From Panax quinquefolius (Eukaryota > Streptophyta > Magnoliopsida > Apiales > Araliaceae): a stretch of DNA of 64,000 nt. Both the position numbers and the translations under genes were made by a program. The notes below the pieces were generated by a model. The model saw only the letters and a list, made by a program, of their open reading frames with translations. It was not told the origin of the DNA and made no database searches. The DNA is taken from contig CM035153.1 of the NCBI GenBank assembly GCA_020205615.1, forward strand, positions 77,382,471 through 77,446,470. Direction: 5' to 3'. Shown here in pieces: positions 1-12,798 of the stretch (positions are counted from its first letter, which is position 1; each line of letters begins with the position of its first letter).

Positions 1-244
1 TATACAACACATAACAAAATAGCCTCACTGCTATTTATATTATTTATCCTGTAATAATTAAATTCCAGGATTACTTCATCATATCCCACTAATTATTTCA
101 AAAGTCAGGATTTACATCATATTAATTTTCATCGTGATTTATATATAATCTTAATATTTTTCTTGCAACCTACAAGAACATTCCACATTGTACAACTGCA
201 TTACACTCTTGCTCCACGATACGAATCATCAGGAGATTGGAAGA

Positions 245-388
245 TTAAGTTCTAAGTTCCATCATTCGCTTGGCCTTCTTCAACTTGTCTTCAACACGAT
301 CATTGTGTTTAGAAGCCTTCACCCATGCTTCTTCAGCTCTCGCCCGCTTTGTTGACTTCTTTCCCCAGTTACTCCTGCTTAATCTCAT
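245..388 (-). pseudogene. Tail of the extra coiled-coil ORF of element A
   Basis: A 47-codon minus-strand frame between primer site and the expected gag position encodes a highly charged helix-like peptide with KRARAEEAW and DRVEDKLKKAK, ending in TAA. The KRARxE segment matches the C-terminal part of the upstream ORF of element B (KRARVEDAYEKV), and a similar charged helix is found in C. An in-frame TAG lies just upstream of the ATG at 386-388, so the acidic N-terminal half is decayed. Function unknown; it is not gag, pro or pol. Confidence 0.55.
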
Positions 389-823
389 TCCTAGCTAATA
401 ACTATCCTCTTTAATATTTTGACGGAACTAATATCCGCTCTACATCTGCAAGTTGTGTAGATCATCAAACTCAAGCCTTTACCCAAGGTCTAGAACAGAA
501 ATCAACGGGTATGACTTTTCCAATACCAACCATACTCAGACTATACGAACTTCTAAGGCTCCTAATCCTTATCATCCTTCATCAGTCTCTCTGACAACAA
601 AGTTCTACTAACTCCCACAATTCGATATGTATAATACTTGCTACTCCTAAGTACTCGCGAGCACAAAAGTCCTTAACACATAAGCACATAAATTCTTTTA
701 TCGTTTCAATGAATTTCCCTCAATTCATTCCTTAGAACTCGATGTGAGTTTATCACCTCTATGTTTTCAATCTCTTAGAAGGTTATAGCCTAAGGTTTCC
801 CCACCAAAGGTTCATAACCTAAT
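389..823 (-). other. Leader of element A, no intact gene
   Basis: Between the primer site and the coiled-coil remnant the minus strand has no open frame of note. In B and C this interval holds the N-terminal half of the extra ORF, so its loss here is probably decay or deletion. Bases 1-244 also show nothing recognisable. Confidence 0.5.
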
Positions 824-835
824 GCTTTGATACCA
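824..835 (-). other. Primer-binding site of element A
   Basis: The minus strand reads TGGTATCAAAGC three bases inside the LTR end. This matches the plant initiator tRNA-Met primer consensus (TGGTATCAGAGC) with one difference. Confidence 0.8.
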
Positions 836-838
836 AAT

Positions 839-3800
839 TGTGACACCCCCAAATCTGGGCACCTCAATCCCACAGATTTAGTGTTCACTGTCCACTTAAA
901 TCATAACTAACTACCCATAAACAAATAATATAATTAAACTCAAAAGTTTAAACAATCAATCTCCGATTAAAGGGTTACATAATCTAAAATAAAACCCAGA
1001 TCATCTAACCTTTATTACACTCATCATCAAAAAATTAAAACATGATCATAATTAAATCTATTACATAAGTTTCATAAATAAAAGATAAATTAAATGTCGT
1101 CGTCTAATCAAGCACTTTGTCCTTGCCCTTGCTTGTAGAAAGCTCCTCAAACTTCTTAACTTCATCTGCATTGTTTTATGCAAGAGTGAGCAAACAATTG
1201 CTCACAAGAAGAATATACAATAACGTTTTATGAATAACAATTCACTGAGCTTTCAATGATAAAGTATTCTTACCGGAACAATAAACTTTAATTCAACAGC
1301 TATGAGTTCAAAAGAATAATGAACGTAAAATTAACAATAGATATCAACATCAAAGAATACACTGAGGGTCACAAGACAACGAACTATACTCTAGGTTTTC
1401 AAGTATTTCTACTTTAACCTTTAACAGTCTAAAAGACTATAATCATCATCTATGTCCTAGGTTAATGTGTTTCTCATTGAACCTTTAACAAATTAAACGA
1501 CTATGTGGACCATCATCCCGTACTCTGTGATCGCCCTTTGATTACTATGTATTGCACAAATATTTTAACGCTATTGCGTAGCTCTAAAATATTCCCCTAA
1601 TATAGGGTTGTTCATCTCAACTTGGATTATCAGGTTTCGAACCAAAGGAAGTTTGGTTGGCAATTAACTTCAAGGAATTCTAGATTTTTGAGAACGCTCA
1701 TCAACCAAGTACTGATTGAATCAGATAGGGACCAATAACTATTCAAGCGTTTGATTATAATATTTTCATGAACAAGGTCTATCGATGAGTCAATAAGAGC
1801 TAGGGTATTAACAACTTCTAAATTGAACAAATGTTACCATCGACAACATACTTTCAAAATTGTGTGAGTACATAAGCAAACCAAATGAAGTTTAGTTTTG
1901 GTTGACTTCAAGGGTAATTTAGAATTTAGAACATTCATCAACTAAGGATTAGTTGAATTGGTAAAGAATTGCTAGGCAACTTAGAGCTCGGTACAATAAT
2001 GTAAGATAGTACAATTGACATTGGAAAATGAAGATCAAACAACAGTTATCAATAGCTGAATAAACACATTTCTTACAATAAACTTATAGATTTTGAATAA
2101 CCAAAGTAATCTCGTTTGGAATAAAGAAACGAGGATTAATTAACTTGCTCGACAATAAATGAGGATTAAAGAACTTGCATAACAATAAATAGCTCAACAA
2201 GAGATTAGAAATAGAGAACTTGCAAAAGTATATCATGACAGTGAAAAGTAACCTTGCTGGATAATAAAGTAGCAAAGGTTAGAGAATTTGACTCTTGCGT
2301 AAGCTCTACAATTACAACTCACGTACTCCAATGTCCTACACATTCCATTAGGATTATCACATCAATTAGCTACATACATTAACCTCATAGATTCAATTAT
2401 CATCTTAGTTAAGTCATAACCTTTAGTTTAAGGTCTAACCATATTAATAAACCACATAACATGAATCTGAAAACTCGCTAACCCATACATAAGTCTTTTA
2501 GCATCCAAATCACATTTTCAACTTTTATTAATCACTACCACATTTCTCCTTAATCGAACTTAAAGTTCAATCAAGTGTTTAAGTCTTCCCAAGACTCATT
2601 GGTTTTATATTAATCACCTTCGATATCTTAGTGTTCATTTTCGAAATCAGAAGTGTTAACATCACAAGACTTAGTTACCCTTCAATGTGTACACTAAGTC
2701 CTAACATATCGCATTCATAACTTATAAAACCTTTTACAACTTTGAAATTATCAATGACATGACATGGTTCTGTTTTAGCATCCTTATTACATGCTTGTTA
2801 CATTAGTACATAATTAAACTAAGTTATAACGACATCCAAGGTCTGCAGCAGTAATAGAAACCACCGTCCCAAATTAGAGTATGGCGCAATTGCCACCATA
2901 CACAAGTTCGGGCAAGCAGCAATAAGGCCATTTTGGCCTTAACACTTGTGCGGCACTACTTACACGTACGCATGTAAGTAAATGATGAACATTTGTCGTT
3001 TTTAGCCAAACTAACACGAATTTCACCCACAAGATAGTGAAATTAACATGTACAATTGATATAAAACTATCACAAACACGTTTCCTCACATATTCAACCA
3101 CTCATAACAATTTAACAACAATTTTAAATAATTTAATTCCTTAAATTTCATATTTTCATATAAAAACTCAATTTTTGTCATCCTTTATAGAAATCATCAA
3201 TGTGATCACTATTCTTGTCCAAATCACTTCATTCAAACTACGTTCTTTTCGTTTCTTAATAGACTAGCATAATCAAAACTCAATTCACAGATTAACATAC
3301 AAATTGACCACTAAAATTGGTACTTATACAAGCCATATGAAAAATATAAACACCGTCATTATTTTTCCTACTTTTTAAACGAAATTAGCATACAGTTCTG
3401 GTTTAAACACAAACTCTAATAATCATAAACACATACAACTACAAGTACTCAGTTGTATAATCATCAACTTAAAATTTTGGATTCGCAGAACACATAAATT
3501 ATGCCGTATTCATACATATACATATATAATATCAAAGTTATAAAACATACCTTCAATTTGCTTGATAATCCCTTGCTAAACATTGAAATCGCTTAGGTTT
3601 TCTCTCAATCTCTCTCAAGTTCTCTATAATTCTCTTCTCTTCTTTCTTCTCTCAGATTAGGCTACTAACAACAGTAAGCGTAAACAAAACTGATAGGTAG
3701 TATTACGCCTACTAAATTACTATCGGTTACAAAAATATAACGTATATGCTATAAATTTATTTTATACTTTATTTATTTATTTATTTTTTATATTATTATA

Positions 3801-4330
3801 ATTCAAAATTAAAAATCCAAAAGTCACAAGGCTTTGTTTGGAAAAAAGTCTTTAAAATAAAGAATTAATATTTTAAGTCTTGTTTGGCTAAATCAATTTA
3901 AAAATTACTTTAATTTATTTTTATAAACAATTTAGTTTATGATTTATAATCACATATTATTTATTTAGATTTCAATATCCCATATAAATCAAATAAATTA
4001 TATATACCATATTTTAAATAAATATTCCACTTAAATAATTATCACAAAATTATAATTTCATTATAATTTTATTTAATGATTTAACACACCAATTTAAATT
4101 ATTAAATTAAAACAACAATATAACATCTCATGTTATATTACAACTTTCTAAATTATAAATTAATTTAATTTAGAATATTATCTAATAAATTTAATTCATA
4201 AATATTTACTAATAATAACCACATCAATAAAATATTTATTTCAACAATTTCAACAATAAACACATCAAATAAATATTTATTTAATTCAATAAATATTTAA
4301 TATTACAATTTGAAATTCCGGATTGTTACA
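839..4330 (-). repeat. LTR of element A (5' LTR, complete)
   Basis: Bounded by TGTGACACCCCC at the left and GGATTGTTACA at the right (plus-strand view), the same termini as the element B LTR. Length is 3492 bases. It resembles the B LTR in patches but has many differences, so it belongs to a related subfamily. It contains an internal partial duplication (about 1638 and 1877), a palindrome cluster at 2879-2940, and a conserved hairpin with CAG at 1166-1205. No host gene is seen in it. Confidence 0.85.
1116..1205 (-). promoter_or_regulatory. Conserved hairpin, CAG and short lysine-rich frame in A LTR
   Basis: Minus strand: perfect hairpin GTGAGCAA..TTGCTCAC (1186-1205), CTCTTGC, CAG (1166-1168), then a frame reading DEVKKFEELSTSKGKDKVLD and a TAG near 1105. 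Confidence 0.55.
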
Positions 4331-7205
4331 TACATCAAGTGCAGAAAATTAAAATAGTTACACCGCAATATCTAAAATAAAGCTTGTCATCATGAAAGTC
4401 AATAAATTACAAGTCTTCAACACTTGTTCATTTTTCATTTCTCTTTTCTAGTGGTAGGTTCATCGACCTTCTCAACCTTAACTGCAGTAATTATATATAT
4501 CCAAGATTGAGCAAAAGAAATGCTCACTTGAAATAATAATGAATAAAAACAACATAATAACCGCCAATGAATAGACTCAACATAACTGAATAATACTCTA
4601 TCAATGATAATTAAGAACTGAAATCAAAATATGAAATTTATCTGAGGGTTACAAGACCACGAACTATGCCCAAGGTTATAAGTAATCTTTTAACTTAAAC
4701 CTAAATAAATCATAAGATCAGAGGGACTCCCGTACTTAGGGTGATCAGCCCTTTCGTACCATGTATTGTGCACAAACATCTAAACGCATCGCGTAAATAA
4801 TTCTCCTATAATAGGGTTGTTCTTCTCAATTTTAGAGTAGAAGTCTGCACCAAAGAAAGTTTGGTTTGGATAAGTTTCAAGGGTAATTTAGGATTTAATG
4901 ATCATCAACTAAGGATTAGTTGAATCAATAAAGTGAAATGATCGATACCAACATAATGTGGAGTAATTATAAATCATAGGTGAATGTACATTATATATCG
5001 AAGTTATGCTTAAAAATTAGGTATAAAGCATAAGCATTGAGTAATACAATAAACCTCGCTTGAACAATATTAAGCTAAGGCAAATAGAATTGAATTATTG
5101 AACATGCATTAATGAATAACAAGTTGAGAACAAATCTTGGTCAATATAACAATAGAGATTAGAAACTTGTATAAAGTAAATGAGATATGACAACTTAATT
5201 AGAGATTTGAGTTCAGGAACTTGCATTCATTATAAAGAGAATGGGACAAGAAAAATTTCTAAATTGTAAACAAGGTAGAGTAACTCAAACAAATATTAGA
5301 GTTCAAAAATTTGCCTCATGTGTAAGCTATTAAATTACAACTCACATTCACATACACTTTTTATTAGAATCATAACATCTATTAGATATGTTAACACCCA
5401 AATTCCAAGTTAAATCCCATTTTAGTTGAACTTGTCATTTTAGTACAAGTTCCAATCACTAATACTATATACAATTCAAAAATCACTAGTCTTAGAATTA
5501 TAACACTTAGTCACCAACTCTAGATTTTAATAAATCACCACGTAAAGTTTTCACAACTTACTAATTTTACAATTTTGAAACTACCACATACATGATACAA
5601 ATCTGTTATAATATTTTTATTACATGCTCACCACATTAACATTTCCATTAGACTAGGTAAAAATGAGTTTTTAAAGTTTGCACAATCAATGCATCAATCG
5701 CCATTTATTACGCTAGGGCGCAATGCAGTTGCTGCTTATAGCTTTTAGAACCACTAACCACTACAATTCATTGCCGATGCCTTTTCGACACTGGTAGCGA
5801 ATCAAGGTTGGTGCGCAGATAAAAAACTACACAATCGGGCCACTCTCACTCAAAACCAAACTCACGAATCTTATCAATTAATCAGCAAATTACATACACC
5901 CAATTGATAAAGGCTTCGTATAAACATTACCCATCACATATATACTAGTTAGGAACAATTAAACCACAACTACAATCTAATTAAGTCCTTTGAAGTCCAT
6001 ATTTTTGCCAAAACTTTATTTTTGATATCTTTAGCAAAAATCATCACTAAAACTTCATTTCTACACCAAATTAATTCATTCAAACTATATTCTTTTCGTT
6101 TCTTAATGAATTAACACATTCAAGAATCAATTTACAATTTAGTTCACAAATCAACTATCAATTTTGAACTCCAACAAGCCATATTCATACACACACTCAC
6201 TGTAACCTTTTCTTTTCTTTTTGGAAGTAATTCTCCTAAATTAATATCCCAAATCCTTGTTATAACAACACAATTAGAATAAACACAATCAATCACTTCA
6301 TATATCAACAATTCATCAAAATTACATTATAGAGAGTTTTAAACTCAAGAACACAGAACCTTTTCATACATATGAATTAAAGCTTTTGAATATTAGAATT
6401 ATACCTTAACTTGCTTGATTAACCCTTGTTAGATGACAAAGAAGTGCTTGGAATTCACATAACTTTTCTCTTCACTCAAACTCTTACTTCTTCTCTGTAT
6501 TATCTGTTTCTTAGTCTCAGTATAAGCCAACTAACATTAGCCCCTTATGCACGAAAATAAAAACTGACAGACATAATGCGTATGATTAAATTATAACAGT
6601 TACAAAATTTAAACGTGAGTTATCAGTTATAATTTTTAAAATAATTTTTCCAGTTAAATTTCAAAAGCCACAAGACTTTGTTTGGATAAAACTAATTAAA
6701 AATAAAGACTTAATATATTTTAGCCTTGTTTGGAAACTTGAATTAAAACTCTCTAACTTATTTTGATAAATTACTTGCTACAAAGTTTAATGGTCACCTT
6801 CTAATTAATTAAATTCGAACATTTTAATTAATCATTTAAAATTATAATTTTATTTAACAAAACTTTAAATCTCTAATTCAATTATTAAATGAAGTTAACA
6901 CATAATTATTCAATAACTCAAATAATCATTACTAACTTTCTCTAATTTAATTATTAAATTAAATTAGAAAATTACCATTATATAATATGATAATTTAATT
7001 TAATTAACTCATTAAATTAAATTTCCACACACAAAATTATCAACATCAACTTATTAACTTAGTTTTAGTCCATTAATTATTCATTATTTATTTAACTCAT
7101 AAATAATCCAACAAATATTTACTTAACAACAAACATTCAATTAAAATATTTATTTATCTTACAAATAAATATTTGAAATTACAAATAAAATTCTGGATTG
7201 TTACA
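4331..7205 (-). repeat. 3' LTR of element B (cut by element A)
   Basis: From base 4331 it aligns with the right-hand B LTR from about base 13235 (shared block beginning ACATCAAGTGC) and ends GGATTGTTACA at 7205. The missing first part is expected left of the window, beyond element A. It lacks the CACTA-like fragment and MITE found in the other copy, so those arrived after B inserted. Confidence 0.88.
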
Positions 7206-7218
7206 TCCTTCCCTCCTT
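7206..7218 (-). other. Polypurine tract of element B
   Basis: The minus strand reads AAGGAGGGAAGGA directly before the LTR start TGTAACAATCC, the expected place for the plus-strand DNA primer. Confidence 0.8.
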
Positions 7219-7302
7219 ACAAGGATTCTGTCCCTAGAATCACGACTCAAACAACCCATTCGTCACATTCTCCCCTCCTTACAAAGATTCTGTCCCTAGA
7301 AT
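7212..7302 (-). repeat. Duplicated polypurine-tract block in element B
   Basis: A 29-base block containing CTCCTTACAARGATTCTG and TCCCTAGAAT (plus-strand view) occurs at 7212-7240 and again at 7274-7302, 62 bases apart. Both copies include the purine tract on the minus strand; the one next to pol is followed by GAATGTGACG rather than a true LTR start. A comparable second tract exists in element F. Confidence 0.7.
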
Positions 7303-7314
7303 TAAAGACACAGA

Positions 7315-8760
7315 TTAAACAAATAACTCAGGATAGTTTTTCATCATTTTGTCTTCGAGTTCCCGCGTAGCTTCTTCAGCATTGTGGTTCCTCCATATCA
7401 CTTTCATGAAAGGTATCACCTTATTCTCGAGCACTTGTTCATTCCTTTCAATTATCTAGATAGGAACCTTCTCATATTATAAGTCCTTATCGAACTGTAA
7501 CGGTTCATATTCGATCATATGTTTGTAATCGGGTTTATACGGTCGCAACACCGACACATGAAAAACGTTGTGAACATGTTCTAATTCTGGAGATAGAGCT
7601 ACCTCATAAGCCATTTCACCTACTCTTTGTAGCACCTCAAAGGGTTTAATAAACCTTGGGATTAGCTTTCATTTCTTACCAAAATGAATCTTTTCCTTCC
7701 AAGGAGAAACTTTTTGGAAAATGAAATTTCCTACGTCGAATTCGTGATCCTGTCTGTGTTGATCAGCATACTTCTTCTGTCTGTCTTGAGTAGCTACCAC
7801 CTTGCCTCAATGAATTTGATGACCTCGGTACTAATGATTCCTAATAGTTGACGTTCACCACTTCATCCCAAAGATAGTGGAGTTCTCGCACTTTCTTCCG
7901 TATAATGCTTCGTAAGGCGGCATGCCAATGCTCGCGTGGTAACTATTTTTATAGGCGAATTCTGCCAACGGTAGATGATCATCCCAGCTCCCTTTGAAAT
8001 CCATGATGCATGCTCTAAGCATATCTTCCAACGTCTGAATTGTTCATTCAGTTTGGCCGACAGTTTGAGGATGGTATGACGTACTCATTCTCAACTGTGT
8101 TCCTATGCATTCTTGTAATTTCTTCCAGAAATTTAACATGAATCTCGGATCTCTATCTGACACAATTGACACTGAAACTCCATGTCTCGAAAGAATCTCT
8201 TTGACGTACAACTTTGCTAAATGATCAATATTGAATCTAATCTTTATTGGCAAAAAGTGTGCTGATTTTGTTAGCCTGTCCACTATCACCCAAATCGCAT
8301 CGTATCCTTTCTGAGTAATTAGAAGACCTACCACAAAATCCATTGTGATATGCTCTCACGTCCATTCCATTATTTTCCAACGGCTGAAGTAATTAGCTTG
8401 ATCTCTGATGCTCGGCCTTTACCCTTTAACATGTTAAGCATTTTGCGACACATTCTGTAATATCTCTTTTCATATTTGGCCATCAAAAATGTCATCATAA
8501 ATCTTAATACATTTTTATATTTCCCGGATGGATTGAATATCTTGAGTTCTGAGCTTTAGTTAGATTTCGTCTTTAATATCCAGTACTACTGTTACCCAAG
8601 TTTGTCTCTCAAATCTTAGCAATCCCTCGATATCAATATTCTACTTCACCTCATTACCCTCGACAAATTTTTCCTTGATTTCCTCACATTCTTCATCTTG
8701 TAGTTGAGCATTCTTTACCTTGTCCACCAAAGTTGGACTAGCTTCCATCTGGAACAATCT
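7315..8760 (-). pseudogene. Element B integrase and chromodomain-like tail, degraded
   Basis: Integrase joins element cDNA to host DNA. The catalytic core is clearest at 8044-8343 (minus): MDFVVGL with the first Asp, VSDRDPRF with the second, and HPQTVGQTE with the Glu. A TGA then replaces the usual Arg codon of the GQSER motif, a CGA-to-TGA change. Upstream, the zinc-binding HHCC part (about 8440-8760) is scrambled. Downstream, LSPELEHVHNVFHVSVLRPY and the tail EEATRELED, where Arg replaces a usual Trp, end at TAA 7315-7317. Several stops and at least one frameshift make it non-functional. Confidence 0.85.
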
Positions 8761-8841
8761 TTCATCGAATTCTTTTGGAAATTTTTATTTCCAGATCTAA
8801 TCTTGCCATTGCTAAAATGAGCTCCTCCTGGTTGGTTTACA

Positions 8842-10250
8842 ACATCAACTTTTCTCAACTTTTTCTACTCAAGGCATCGGTAACCACATTGGCTTTACAC
8901 GGATGATAAAAGATATTATAATCATAATCTTTTATCAATTCTAACCATCTCATTTGACGCATGTTCAGGTCATTCTCTATGAAAATATACTTCAGACTCT
9001 TATGGTCTTTGTATATCTCATATTTCTCCCCATAGAGATAGTGTCTCCATATCTTTAGAGCAAAAACCACCACAACCAACTCTAAACATGAGTCGGGTAT
9101 CCTTTCTCATAGTCCTTCAGTTGCCTTAATGCATACACAATGACTTTGCCGTTTTGCATAAGGACACAACCTAGTCCTTTATGTAATGAATCGGTATACA
9201 CCACAAAGTTTCCCGTATTATCTGATAATGACTACACAGGTGCTATGCTAAGCCTCTTTTTTATATCCCGGAAAATCTCTTCACACTTTTTCGTCCAAAT
9301 AAATTTTACAGATTTCTTTGTCAAATTTGTCAATAGAGGGGCAATGTTGGAAAAGTCCTGTATGAACCGTTTATAGTAGCCTGCCAATCCCAAGAAACTC
9401 CTCAGCTCTGATGGTGTCATTGGTTGTTCCCAATTTATTACAGCTTCGACTTTTGATGGATTCACTAAAATCCCATCTTTATCAATTACATGTCCCAAAA
9501 ATTGCACACATTCTAGCAAAAATTCACACATAGAGAATTTCGTGTACAACTTTTCCTTTCTCAGCATCTCTAACATCAAATATAAATGTTCCACGTGTTC
9601 CTCTTGAGACTTAGAGTACACCAGAATATTATCAATGAATATCACCCAAACCTATCTAAAAATGGTTTAAACACCCTATTCATCAAATCCATAAATGTTG
9701 CAGGGGCATTGGTCAAACCAAAAGACATTACCAGAAACTCGTAATGTCCATACCGAGTTCTTAATGCCGTCTTAGGTACTTCCTCCTTCCTTACTTTCAA
9801 TTGATGATACCCACTTCTCAAATCTATTTTCAAGAAGTAATTGGCTCTTTTCAATTGATTAAACAAGTCATCTATTCTTGGCAACATATATTTATTGTTA
9901 ATAGGAACTTTGTTTAATTCCCTATAATCAATAAAAAGACACATTGACCCATCCTTCTATTTCACGAATAATACTGGCGCTCCCCACGGTGACATAGTCG
10001 GCTAAATATATTTCTTGTCTAGAAGTTCTTGCAATTGTACCATCAGTTCCTTCATCTCTACCAGAGCCATCTTGTATGGGGCCTTAGATATTGGAGCACT
10101 TCTTGGCGCTAAGTCGATAACAAATTCAATCTCTCTGTTAGGCGGAGGTCCTGGAAAAGCTTTCGGAAACACATTCATAAAATCCCTAACCACTGGTATC
10201 TCCTCCAGTTTCACACCCTTTCTTTGCGTATCGACTATTTAAGCTAAGTA
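8842..10250 (-). pseudogene. Element B reverse transcriptase and RNase H, degraded
   Basis: Minus-strand pieces in order: linker with FPKAFPGPPPNREIEFVIDL (10002-10214), RT fingers and palm with [10 protein letters not shown] and [13 protein letters not shown] (9642-9944), the catalytic box now FIDNILVYS (9232-9645), and RNase H with [12 protein letters not shown] and [13 protein letters not shown] (8855-9079). The second catalytic Asp of FIDD is Asn, a G-to-A change, and the Thr of YTDHKS is Lys. There is a frameshift at about 9645 and a stop before SPWGAPVLFV. The domain order fits Ty3/gypsy. Confidence 0.9.
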
Positions 10251-10958
10251 CCCTACACAACCTTGACTCAATAACTTCTTGGCCTGCATAATTTTCAGAC
10301 ATCTCGCTTATCTAGGTGATTTTCTACCATAGAAAACTATCTTTGACAGATTCATTAGGTTTACACATTTCTTTTGGCAATCAATTATCGCTCCATAATT
10401 GAATAGTCAATCCATTCTCAATATAACATCAAAATCTCTAAGTTTTATCGGGATTAAATCTACTATCATAACATTTCCCTTAATATTCACCCTATAATTC
10501 TTGTATATGAACTTAACAGGAATCACTTCCCTATACGCAATTTCTATGTTTAAAGGAAAATTCAACTATTCACTAGGAAATCCTAACCTCTTAGTAAATT
10601 CATCAGCTATAAACAAGCAAGTAGCACCCGAATCAAATAATACATATGCATTTATATTATTGATTGGGATAATACATGACACAACATTTTTTGATTGCAT
10701 TACGTCCTGCGCCGTCATGTTGAAGGTTCTGGCTACGGATCTGTTTGATGACGTTGGTCCAATAATAGACAATGTACCTCCACTGCTACCTCCCTTACTT
10801 CTCGTTGCCTCTCCAGCTTTCTTCTTAGGGTACTCGCGAGCAAAATGATCCTTTGACCCGCATGTGTAGCAAGCATTCTTCTTTGGTTGATGACAATTTG
10901 GGGCAATGTAACCCTCCTGGCCATAGTTAAAGCATACTCGTTTACCCCTTAAACACAC
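10251..10958 (-). pseudogene. Element B nucleocapsid knuckles and aspartic protease, degraded
   Basis: The open part, 10566-10958 on the minus strand, has two CCHC-type knuckles followed by a retropepsin site VLFDSGATCLFI. Nucleocapsid would bind element RNA and the protease would cut Gag-Pol. Knuckle 1 reads CFNYGQEGYIAPNC and knuckle 2 ends in Tyr, so three zinc ligands (one Cys, one His, one Cys) have become Tyr; each fits one transition. The protease active-site Asp is intact. The rest of the protease (10251-10565) continues with stops. Confidence 0.85.
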
Positions 10959-11802
10959 ACCAGTGTGATTCTTTCCGCATGTAGCACATGCTTCAAACTT
11001 CTTTTTTCATTGGCTACTCTGTTGGCTTTCAGCACCCACACTTGTATTCCATTTTCTTTTCAAGTTATTATTATTTCCACCACTACTACCACCATTCTTA
11101 GCTTCACTCTCACTCTTCTTCTTTCTTTGTTCCTGATTGTACATTGTCACAGCCTCGCCTCCACCCTCGACGATAATCGCCTTCTCAAGCACTACTGCAA
11201 ATGTCTTCAATTGAAACATGGAGACTCTGTTGTACAACTAGGGCTTCAGTCCCTGTTCAAACCTCCTAGCCTTGCACTCATCTGTGTTAACTTGTTATAA
11301 CATAAACTTTGCCAACTCATTGAACTTTGCAGCATAATCCAACACTGTCATTGTGCCTTATTTCAGCTCTAAAAACTGTACTTCCATCAGATTCTTTGAA
11401 CTCTCGGGGAAATAGGTCTTAAAAAATATTTCCTTGAACCTATTCCAAGTCATCACTCCCTAACCTCCTCGAGTTTTATTGGCTTGCCACCAAAAACTAG
11501 TCTCTACTTTCAACATAAATGTTACAAAAGCAGTCTTTTGATTCTCACCCACTCTAGCAACATCAAAAACATTCTCTATTTCCATGACCCAAGTCTGTGC
11601 CTCAATTAGATTCTTGGACCACCAAAACTTGATTGTCCAACTGCCTTAAAATCCTTAAAAAGTCGCAAACTTGGTTACTGCGATGATTCTATAGTTCTCC
11701 TATCAAGAACGCTACTAATCAATGAACTTGGTTAGCCTCAAAGATTGTTGTTCTTGGTAGACCCCTCAGGGGTTCTTTATCGTGGTTGACGTCTTGGAGC
11801 AT
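10959..11802 (-). pseudogene. Element B gag capsid region, degraded
   Basis: The likely start ATG (minus, 11800-11802) gives MLQDVN, comparable with MLPRR at the start of F gag. Recognisable pieces are spread over three frames; the clearest is 11007-11237 with MYNRVSMFQLKTFAVVLEKA and a Ser/Gly/Asn-rich stretch before the knuckles. The region matches the intact gag frame of element F in order. Frameshifts and stops prevent expression as one protein. Confidence 0.75.
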
Positions 11803-12300
11803 TTTCTGTTAAAATACACTTATTAGATTATAACTCAATTTCTTTTAAGTATTTTCTACATAACTTGCATATTATAAAAGATAATCACATAACAAATAAT
11901 ATTTTGAATAAATATTAACTTTTATTCATTTATAACCTTTTAAAACATAATAATAATAGCATCCATCCTATCTACATCATTTTTGTAAACTATAAAAGTT
12001 TCAGGATAACATTATCATCATATCCCATTGGTTATCTAATACTTGGAATTTACATCTTATTTATTAATTAATCACATAACAGTTACATTCTTTACGATGA
12101 CCTACTAAAATGCTGCATAGCCTTATGGCGCTCCTCTTCCATAGTATAGAACATTGTTCGACGATCTAACATGTACCATGGCAGCGTCTTGAACTGAATC
12201 AGATAATACATGACTCAGTCTTGAGCTCGGTTTATCATGGTGTTGAAAACATCATTCATCTCCTCCATCTTGATCTTCTTTGCTTTCACTTCTATCTTTG
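11803..12300 (-). other. Spacer between extra ORF and gag in element B
   Basis: No open frame of note on the element's strand. An analogous spacer of about 530 bases separates the extra ORF and gag in element C, so this is a regular part of the element layout. Confidence 0.5.
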
Positions 12301-12798
12301 CTACCTCGGCACGCTGAGAACTTTCTCGTACGCGTCTTCGACTCTTGCTCTCTTGGTGAATTCTTCTTTCAATTTGTTCTTCAGCTCTGCGATCTCCTCT
12401 GCTAGCTTCTCATTCTCCCCTATATTATGAATCAACTTCCATTCCATGTTACTCAGATGCTCGTCAAGATCCCGAATCTCATCGTCCTTCTGTGCCATTG
12501 AGGTCTGACGTTCAACTATTATATCTTCCAACTCCTCGACTCTGTCCTGAAGCTCGATATTACGGTCGTACACTTCGTTGTACATATGAGCTACGATAGA
12601 GTTTGGTAGAAACTCTTCCTCCTCCTCATCCTCATCCGACTATGGAAACTCAATGGGGTCTTCCTCATCCATCTCTACCACAACTTCCTCATCAGGTATG
12701 TCCTCCTTTTCAACCACTGTGACCAACGAAGATGACTCCCTTGGTAGCAATTGTTCCCAAACCACCTGAATATCTCGAGGCTCTTCTTCTCTAGGCAT
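12301..12798 (-). pseudogene. Extra acidic coiled-coil ORF upstream of gag, element B
   Basis: From ATG 12796-12798 (minus) the frame begins MPREEEPRDIQVVWEQ, passes a very acidic stretch (SDEDEEEEEF), and continues as a heptad-rich helix (VEELEDIIVERQTSM, then EKLAEEIAELKNKLKEEF) ending VEDAYEKVLSVPR. One in-frame TAG separates the acidic and helical parts. The N-terminal EEEPRDIxVV and the acid-then-helix layout match the ORF at 54994-55596 in element C. It has no zinc, protease or polymerase motif. Function unknown; a coiled coil suggests self-association or a partner protein. Confidence 0.7.

Larger units (their letters stand above)
1..4330 (-). mobile_element. Element A: Ty3/gypsy LTR retrotransposon, 5' end only
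   Basis: Read on the minus strand, a 3.5 kb LTR ends in GGGGGTGTCACA and is followed by a tRNA-Met-type primer site and by leader sequence running off the left edge. The LTR outer end (GATTGTTACA on the plus strand) abuts sequence that matches the interior of the element B LTR, so A appears to have inserted into B's left LTR. Gag and pol would lie left of base 1. The only coding trace is the tail of an upstream coiled-coil ORF at 245-388. Assignment to Ty3/gypsy rests on LTR and leader similarity to B. Confidence 0.8.

Noticed and set aside
10501..10848. 115-codon plus-strand ORF within element B
   Set aside because: Antisense to the protease and knuckle frame, which has clear motifs.
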